From the NCBI GenBank assembly GCA_017382775.1, contig JAFNZQ010000270.1, forward strand, positions 1-9,679: a stretch of DNA of 9,679 bases. The letters are read 5' to 3'. The notes under the pieces are model-generated. The model worked only from the letters and a program-made list of their open reading frames with translations, was not told where the DNA came from and made no database searches. A program made the translations under genes and the position numbers. Origin of the DNA: Spirochaetaceae bacterium (lineage in GTDB: Bacteria; Spirochaetota; Spirochaetia; Treponematales; Treponemataceae). Positions within the stretch are counted from its first letter, which is position 1. Each line of letters starts with the position of its first letter. Below, in pieces: positions 6,078 through 9,679 of this stretch.

Positions 6078-6950
6078 ATGATTTACGATTCTGTTTCTAA
6101 CATTGTTTCTCTTGCCGAAAATTCCCATCGGCCCATTTCCGCCATTGTGTTGGAATCCCAGGCTGAGGAAATGCAAAGTTCTGTGGAAGAAGTTTTTGCC
6201 AAAATGGAAGTGAATTATAAGGTTATGAAAGAGGCTTCCGAAGCCGGCCGGGATGAAAAACTTCGGTCTGCTTCAGGTTTGGTTGGTGGCGACGCTTTTC
6301 GGCTTTTTCGTCGTTCCGAAAGTGGCGGTTTAGTTGGAAGTTTTTTGCTCAAAGCGATGGCTCGTTCCATGGGAATTTCAGAGTACAATTCTTCCATGGG
6401 TAAAATTGTTGCGGCCCCCACTGCGGGAAGTTGCGGAATTTTACCTTCCGCGGTTATAACCGTTGCGGAAGAGTTCGCTTTGGACGAGAGAAAGGCCGTA
6501 ATGTCACTTTTTACCGCCGGAGCATTCGGCCTTGTCATAGCCAAAAACGCATCCATCTCCGGAGCGGAAGGTGGATGCCAGGCGGAATGCGGGTCAGCAT
6601 CAGCTATGGCGGCCGCGGCAATTGTGGAACTAATGGACGGTTCTCCCCATCAATGCGGTGAAGCCTGTGCCATTGCTTTGAAAAGTGTTTTGGGCCTTGT
6701 TTGCGACCCGGTGGCGGGATTGGTGGAAATTCCCTGCGTTAAACGCAACGTTTCCGGCCTTACCCTTGCCTTTACTGCGGCAGAAATGGCTCTTGCGGGA
6801 ATCGAAAGTCGTATCCCGCCCGATGAGGTAATTCTCGCCATGGACAGAATCGGAGCTGTATTGCCGGACAGTTTGCGTGAAAGAGGAACCGGTGGGTTGG
6901 CGGCAACTCCCACCGGCATTCGATTGAAACGAGAAGTTTTCGGAGGTTGA
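6078..6950 (+). CDS. sdaAA: L-serine dehydratase, iron-sulfur-dependent, alpha subunit
   Basis: This is the catalytic alpha chain of the oxygen-sensitive 4Fe-4S L-serine dehydratase, which converts L-serine to pyruvate and ammonia in the cytoplasm. The 290 residues align over their whole length with the Bacillus subtilis alpha chain, including the N-terminus, so the ATG at 6078 is right. The cluster cysteines are C167 (GGCQAE), C209 (GLVCDP) and C220 (IPCVKRN); their spacings of 42 and 11 match the ligands known in the single-chain Legionella enzyme. TAGSCG (115-120) and GGLAATPTG (272-280) are also family blocks. There is no Shine-Dalgarno sequence, and the promoter -10 lies six bases upstream, so translation is probably leaderless. 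The beta subunit SdaAB is not next to it; the upstream neighbour is unrelated and divergent. It heads the six-gene operon. Confidence 0.93.
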   Translation: MIYDSVSNIVSLAENSHRPISAIVLESQAEEMQSSVEEVFAKMEVNYKVMKEASEAGRDEKLRSASGLVGGDAFRLFRRSESGGLVGSFLLKAMARSMGISEYNSSMGKIVAAPTAGSCGILPSAVITVAEEFALDERKAVMSLFTAGAFGLVIAKNASISGAEGGCQAECGSASAMAAAAIVELMDGSPHQCGEACAIALKSVLGLVCDPVAGLVEIPCVKRNVSGLTLAFTAAEMALAGIESRIPPDEVILAMDRIGAVLPDSLRERGTGGLAATPTGIRLKREVFGG

Positions 6951-6951
6951 A

Positions 6952-7506
6952 ATGGGGAAAAAATTTTTTTTGTTCTTTCTTTTTTCGGTTTTTTTGTTTT
7001 CCTGCGAAAAGGATTCTGCCAATGCATATCCTGTAAATTCGGATAAATCACATTCTACCGCAAAACTTACCGGGGAAAAATTGGCTCTTCCCAATCCCGT
7101 TAAGCAATCTTCGGAGACGGAACTTATGGATTTGTTGGGAATGCGTTTTGCCGTTCCCATGGGGGCGGAAGACATTCACTATTCCATTGTGGCGGACAAA
7201 ATGGCTCAAATGGATTTCACCTATGACGGCAATCAATGTGTTGCACGCATTCGTTCATCCGTGCAGTTTGAAGACATTTCCGGTTTCTTTTACGATTGGG
7301 AAAACGAAGGGCCGGTACGAATTGGTTGGTGCGAAGGCGAAGTGAAGTACAATGTTGAGGGTGATGATGTTTGCGGTATTTGCCTTTGGTGGGATGCCAC
7401 TCCCGGATTAATGTATTCTCTGGGGATGCGAACCGGTGCCACTCCGGAATTGTTGCAACAACTTGCGGAAGAGGTCTACGTCGCTACCCAAGGAGAAGTT
7501 CAGTGA
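6952..7506 (+). CDS. Predicted lipoprotein, unknown function
   Basis: This secreted lipoprotein has 184 residues. MGKK is followed by a Phe-rich hydrophobic stretch and a lipobox LFSC, with the lipidated cysteine at C18; Phe before Ser-Cys is a relaxed box of the kind seen in spirochaetes. The mature start EKD suggests nothing firm about sorting. The mature domain (about 57-180) has a run of blocks (MDLLGMRFAVPMGAED, DISGFFYDW, WWD-TPGLMYSLGM, ELLQQLAEEVY) that recalls small secreted proteins of Firmicutes with a DUF4367-like layout, but I am not certain of this. C96, C127, C141 and C144 could form disulfides or a CGIC metal site. The ATG lies one base after the sdaAA stop, with GGAGG (6942-6946) five bases upstream. 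Its last codon and stop overlap the start of the TPR gene. Confidence 0.82.
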   Translation: MGKKFFLFFLFSVFLFSCEKDSANAYPVNSDKSHSTAKLTGEKLALPNPVKQSSETELMDLLGMRFAVPMGAEDIHYSIVADKMAQMDFTYDGNQCVARIRSSVQFEDISGFFYDWENEGPVRIGWCEGEVKYNVEGDDVCGICLWWDATPGLMYSLGMRTGATPELLQQLAEEVYVATQGEVQ

Positions 7507-8033
7507 TTTACGAAAGTTCGGAAAGTTTGAATTATCAAGCCATCGAATTTGCCTCTTTGGGAGAATATGCCGAAGCCATTGCCTGTTTTCACAAGGCCTT
7601 GCTTTTGGACAGTGCCAACTATCGTCTTTGGTACAATTTGGGTCTTACATATCATGCTTTGGGAGATTATCTCGCTGCGAAAGAGGTTTTTCTGAAAGGT
7701 TACAAACTCAATCCGGAAGATGCTGATCTGTTGGAATCCATTGGACTTACTTGCTACAACATGGGGGAATACGACGAGGCCGAAAATTATTACTACGAAG
7801 GACTTTCCGTTGATTTTTTTCGCGACACTTTGTGGAACAATTTGGGAGTTTTGCATTTTACTCGGCAAGATTACGAAAAGGCCTGCGATGCCTTTGAGCA
7901 TGCTCTCACGATTTATCCCGATTATTACAATGCTTTGTACAATCTCCGAGACACCTATGCCGAATTGGGAAATCAATCCGGGGTAAAAATCTGCGAGGAA
8001 AAAATGCGTAAATTTAGGCAGGATGTGAGATGA
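7503..8033 (+). CDS. Tetratricopeptide repeat protein
   Basis: The 176-residue protein is made almost entirely of tetratricopeptide repeats, a scaffold for protein-protein binding. Four 34-residue units fall at about 8-41, 42-75, 76-109 and 110-143, each with the usual pattern (for example LWYNLGLTYHALGDYLAAKEVFLKGYKLNPED in unit two), then a capping helix pair to 170. There is no signal peptide or membrane span, so it should be cytoplasmic. The start is GTG at 7503, because AGGAG (7491-7495) lies seven bases before it and GTGA overlaps the lipoprotein stop. The frame is open further upstream to an ATG at 7371, but that would sit deep inside the lipoprotein gene and lacks repeats. Its stop overlaps the next start (ATGA). 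What it binds is unknown; the neighbours suggest envelope or flagellar assembly. Confidence 0.88.
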   Translation: MIYESSESLNYQAIEFASLGEYAEAIACFHKALLLDSANYRLWYNLGLTYHALGDYLAAKEVFLKGYKLNPEDADLLESIGLTCYNMGEYDEAENYYYEGLSVDFFRDTLWNNLGVLHFTRQDYEKACDAFEHALTIYPDYYNALYNLRDTYAELGNQSGVKICEEKMRKFRQDVR

Positions 8034-8836
8034 ATTTACTTTACATTGCCGAAATTGTGGGAAAAAGCGGGATTTTATGCGTGAAAAAGCTTCTTCCCGG
8101 CATAAAACGAAAATACGGAATCGATTTTGTTGTTGCCAACGCCAATGGCGCCACAGGTGGGAATGGACTGGGGAAAAATCATTCCGGATATTTGCACAAA
8201 TTGGGTTGCAACGTTTTAACCGGCGGAAATTATATTTTTTCCAAAAAAGACCTTGTGGATTCCTTGTCCTCAATGCCCTTTGTACTTCGACCGCAAAATT
8301 TTTTGCCTGAAAGTCCCGGGAATGGATACAAAATTTTCAAAACACCGGCAGGCAACGTGGCTGTGATATCCCTTTTGGGACGATCGGGATTTAGCAACGT
8401 CCACAGTGGAAATCCATTTTTGGAATTGGAAAGGATTTTGCCTCGAATAAAGGAGACATCCAAAATCGTAATTGTGGACTTTTGCGGTGCAACAACTGCT
8501 GAAAAACGGGCCTTTTCCACCTTTGCCGACGGAAAGGTTTCCGCCGTTTTCGGATCCGGAGCCAGAGTGCAAACCGCTGACGGGGAAATTATGCCCGGAG
8601 GAACGGCTTCCATCACCGATGGCGGACGTACCGGAATTGTAAACTCCGTTCAGGGGCTGAATCCCGTAATGAAACTGGCGGAATTCCTTTCCGGTGTTCC
8701 CCGTTGGAATTGCGAAATAAACGATTTGGACAATGTTCTCCAAGAGCTGCAGGGAGTTTTTGTTAAAATAAATGATTGCGGAAAGGCAGAACACCTTGAA
8801 CCGTTAAAAATTTCGTTGGAAATGAAAGAGGAATGA
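8030..8836 (+). CDS. YmdB-family protein (TIGR00282-like) with lost metal site, probable pseudoenzyme
   Basis: The 268 residues follow the YmdB phosphodiesterase fold closely, with only a two-residue insertion relative to the B. subtilis protein as I recall it. Shared blocks include LRPQNF (86-91), AVISLLGR (111-118), VQTAD (180-184) and GTASITDGG (191-199). YmdB is a dinuclear-metal phosphodiesterase that hydrolyses 2',3'-cyclic nucleotides. The ligands have mostly gone. The Asp at 8 is E8, the Glu-Asn pair at 39-40 is N39-G40, His68 is Y68, His150 is C152, and His175 and His177 are G177 and R179; only N67 remains. The frame is intact with no stop or frameshift, so it is probably a maintained non-catalytic protein, not a pseudogene. 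The ATG overlaps the TPR stop (ATGA), with AGGA seven bases upstream. It ends one base before the RseC-like gene. Confidence 0.85.
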   Translation: MNLLYIAEIVGKSGILCVKKLLPGIKRKYGIDFVVANANGATGGNGLGKNHSGYLHKLGCNVLTGGNYIFSKKDLVDSLSSMPFVLRPQNFLPESPGNGYKIFKTPAGNVAVISLLGRSGFSNVHSGNPFLELERILPRIKETSKIVIVDFCGATTAEKRAFSTFADGKVSAVFGSGARVQTADGEIMPGGTASITDGGRTGIVNSVQGLNPVMKLAEFLSGVPRWNCEINDLDNVLQELQGVFVKINDCGKAEHLEPLKISLEMKEE

Positions 8837-8837
8837 A

Positions 8838-9269
8838 ATGTACGAAAAGGGAAGAGTAATCACAGTGGACAAATCCGGTCGCGTCCTGATTTTGCCCTTC
8901 GAATCTGACGGCTGTTTGGGATGCACGAAAGAAGTTTGTTCCCAACTGGGAAAAAACTTTTGGGTGGACAATTCCCTCAATCTGGATGTGAAACAGGGAC
9001 AAATTGTTAAAATTTCTGTGGAAAAAAAGGTTCAAGTGCAACAGGGTTTTTTCGCCTTGGGACTTCCCATTGTCGGCTCGTTTTTGGGATGGTTCTTGGC
9101 ACAACGGTTTTACTTCGTTGTGGAATCCAAGCAGGCCCCTGAATCAGTTTTGGTAATATCAGTCATTTTGGGATTTACCGTTTTTGCCTTGATGGCAGTT
9201 CTGATTCGCAGTTTTTTCCAAAATGCCCAGTTGCCGAAAATTACCGAGATTTTGGATTCACAATCGTAA
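8838..9269 (+). CDS. RseC/MucC-like membrane protein
   Basis: The 143-residue protein has the layout of the RseC/MucC family, which in other bacteria is linked to envelope stress (sigma-E) control and to reduction of the SoxR redox sensor. An N-terminal small beta-type domain (1-65) carries a cysteine group C26-LG-C29-TKEV-C34, close to the family's conserved cysteines. Two membrane spans follow at about 71-92 (FFALGLPIVGSFLGWFLAQ) and 103-125 (SVLVISVILGFTVFALMAVLI), then a short polar tail. The cysteines should lie on the cytoplasmic side and could bind an iron-sulfur cluster or relay electrons. The ATG at 8838 follows AGAGGA by five bases and lies one base past the upstream stop. No SoxR, RnfA-G or sigma-E gene is in the window, so the partner here is unknown. 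Confidence 0.82.
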   Translation: MYEKGRVITVDKSGRVLILPFESDGCLGCTKEVCSQLGKNFWVDNSLNLDVKQGQIVKISVEKKVQVQQGFFALGLPIVGSFLGWFLAQRFYFVVESKQAPESVLVISVILGFTVFALMAVLIRSFFQNAQLPKITEILDSQS

Positions 9270-9299
9270 AAAAAAATCCGATAATGTAGTGATTACATT
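9257..9299 (+). promoter_or_regulatory. Possible promoter and small dyad before the flgJ-like gene
   Basis: TTCACA (9257-9262), 17 bp and GATAAT (9280-9285) form a weak sigma-70-like site. The same -10 reads TCCGATAA (9277-9284), seven of eight matches to the flagellar sigma-28 -10, but no good sigma-28 -35 is present. AATGTA (9283-9288), GTGAT, TACATT (9294-9299) is an inverted repeat that could be an operator or a small hairpin. Confidence 0.3.
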
Positions 9300-9314
9300 T
9301 TGAGGGGATTTTTT

Positions 9315-9679
9315 ATGGAAGTGAATTTTAACAGTCTTTTTCCCACTGCCGGTTTAGGTGCCCAAAATGCGGCAAAAATGAATGAAGAAAGCGACAAATT
9401 TCGCAATTTGTTGGAATCCATCATGGGCAAAGACGGCAAACTCAACGGTGACTACAAATCTTCCATGACCGGTGCCTTTAATTCTCCGGAAGACAAAAAT
9501 GCCGCAGTTAAGGGCTTTGCCGCAAATTCAGGTGACGCAACCCAAACCATCGACAAAACAAGCAAACTCTACGAAAAATCCTTGGAACTGGAATCCTATT
9601 TCGTTAAAACACTTCTTTCGTCCATGCGCAACACTTTAAGTCGCACCGGAATTACCGGAGAAAAGGAAAGTCACGCCAC
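9315..9679 (+). CDS. flgJ: FlgJ-like rod-binding protein, N-terminal part (runs off the right edge)
   Basis: The gene is open from ATG 9315 to the end of the window, giving 121 codons. Residues from about 84 onward (KLYEKSLELESYFVKTLLSSMRNTL) match the rod-binding domain shared by FlgJ proteins, whose FlgJ-type helix caps the growing flagellar rod in the periplasm. The preceding 80 residues are polar and low in hydrophobics, as expected for a flexible export region; there is no cleaved signal peptide, in line with export by the flagellar apparatus. Spirochaete FlgJ usually lacks the C-terminal muramidase half, but this cannot be judged here. GAGGGGA (9302-9308) is six bases upstream of the ATG. 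It is 45 bp downstream of the RseC-like gene and is probably co-transcribed with it, unless the weak promoter above is used. Confidence 0.8.
   Translation, partial: MEVNFNSLFPTAGLGAQNAAKMNEESDKFRNLLESIMGKDGKLNGDYKSSMTGAFNSPEDKNAAVKGFAANSGDATQTIDKTSKLYEKSLELESYFVKTLLSSMRNTLSRTGITGEKESHA

Noticed and set aside
5845..6081. Open frame encoding a Trp-rich 21-residue repeat peptide across the dyad array
   Set aside because: The period of 63 bp is a multiple of three, so any frame without a stop in one unit stays open; four of six frames do. There is no ribosome binding site at the ATG, and the frame runs through the sdaAA promoter and into its start codon.
7371..7502. Upstream ATG start for the TPR protein
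   Set aside because: The extra 44 residues lie within the lipoprotein coding region in another frame and carry no TPR pattern; GTG 7503 has a well-spaced AGGAG and a GTGA overlap.
7500..8273. Minus-strand frame opposite the TPR and YmdB-like genes
   Set aside because: It covers two well-supported genes on the other strand, and its translation shows no domain pattern.
8030..8836. YmdB-like gene as a decaying pseudogene
   Set aside because: The frame is full length with no stop or frameshift, the fold motifs are kept and the start overlaps the upstream gene. A maintained non-catalytic protein fits better.

Overview
The window looks like chromosomal DNA of a spirochaete, most likely a Treponema-type host-associated anaerobe. 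Three things point there: a FlgJ-like rod protein at the right edge, a RarA ATPase with a long extra C-terminal region, and a lipoprotein with a relaxed spirochaete-style lipobox. The DNA is moderately AT-rich with T-rich intergenic stretches. The taxon is inferred from gene content, not from a database match.

Left part (1-2021). The start of pyruvate, phosphate dikinase runs leftward off the edge. Divergent from it is a two-gene operon, xdhB-xdhC, encoding the FAD and 2Fe-2S subunits of a xanthine dehydrogenase-type enzyme; the molybdenum subunit XdhA is not here. A small leftward gene for a single-span membrane protein follows.

Middle part (2055-5722). A PlsC/GPAT-type acyltransferase has its own promoter and converges with a leftward two-gene operon, overlapping it by 25 bp. 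That operon encodes a short protein resembling a degenerate aconitase/LeuD swivel domain, then a RarA-type AAA ATPase fused to about 320 extra residues with a worn methyltransferase-like pattern.

Divergent intergenic region (5723-6077). Between the LeuD-like gene and sdaAA lies a 168-bp array. It holds three 27-bp perfect inverted repeats at an exact 63-bp period and is the most striking non-coding structure in the window.

Right part (6078-9679). One tightly packed rightward operon runs sdaAA (L-serine dehydratase alpha), a lipoprotein, a TPR protein, a YmdB-family protein that has lost nearly all its metal-binding residues, an RseC-like membrane protein, and the start of a FlgJ rod-binding protein. 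sdaAA appears to be read from a leaderless transcript. The four genes after it are coupled by short overlaps or 1-bp gaps, with good ribosome binding sites at most starts; the flgJ-like gene follows after 45 bp.

Five promoters can be read directly. All have a TTGACA-like -35, exactly 17 bp of spacer and a TGN extended -10. Three predicted proteins or domains (the YmdB-like protein, the LeuD-like protein and the RarA C-terminus) look like enzyme folds with eroded active sites.
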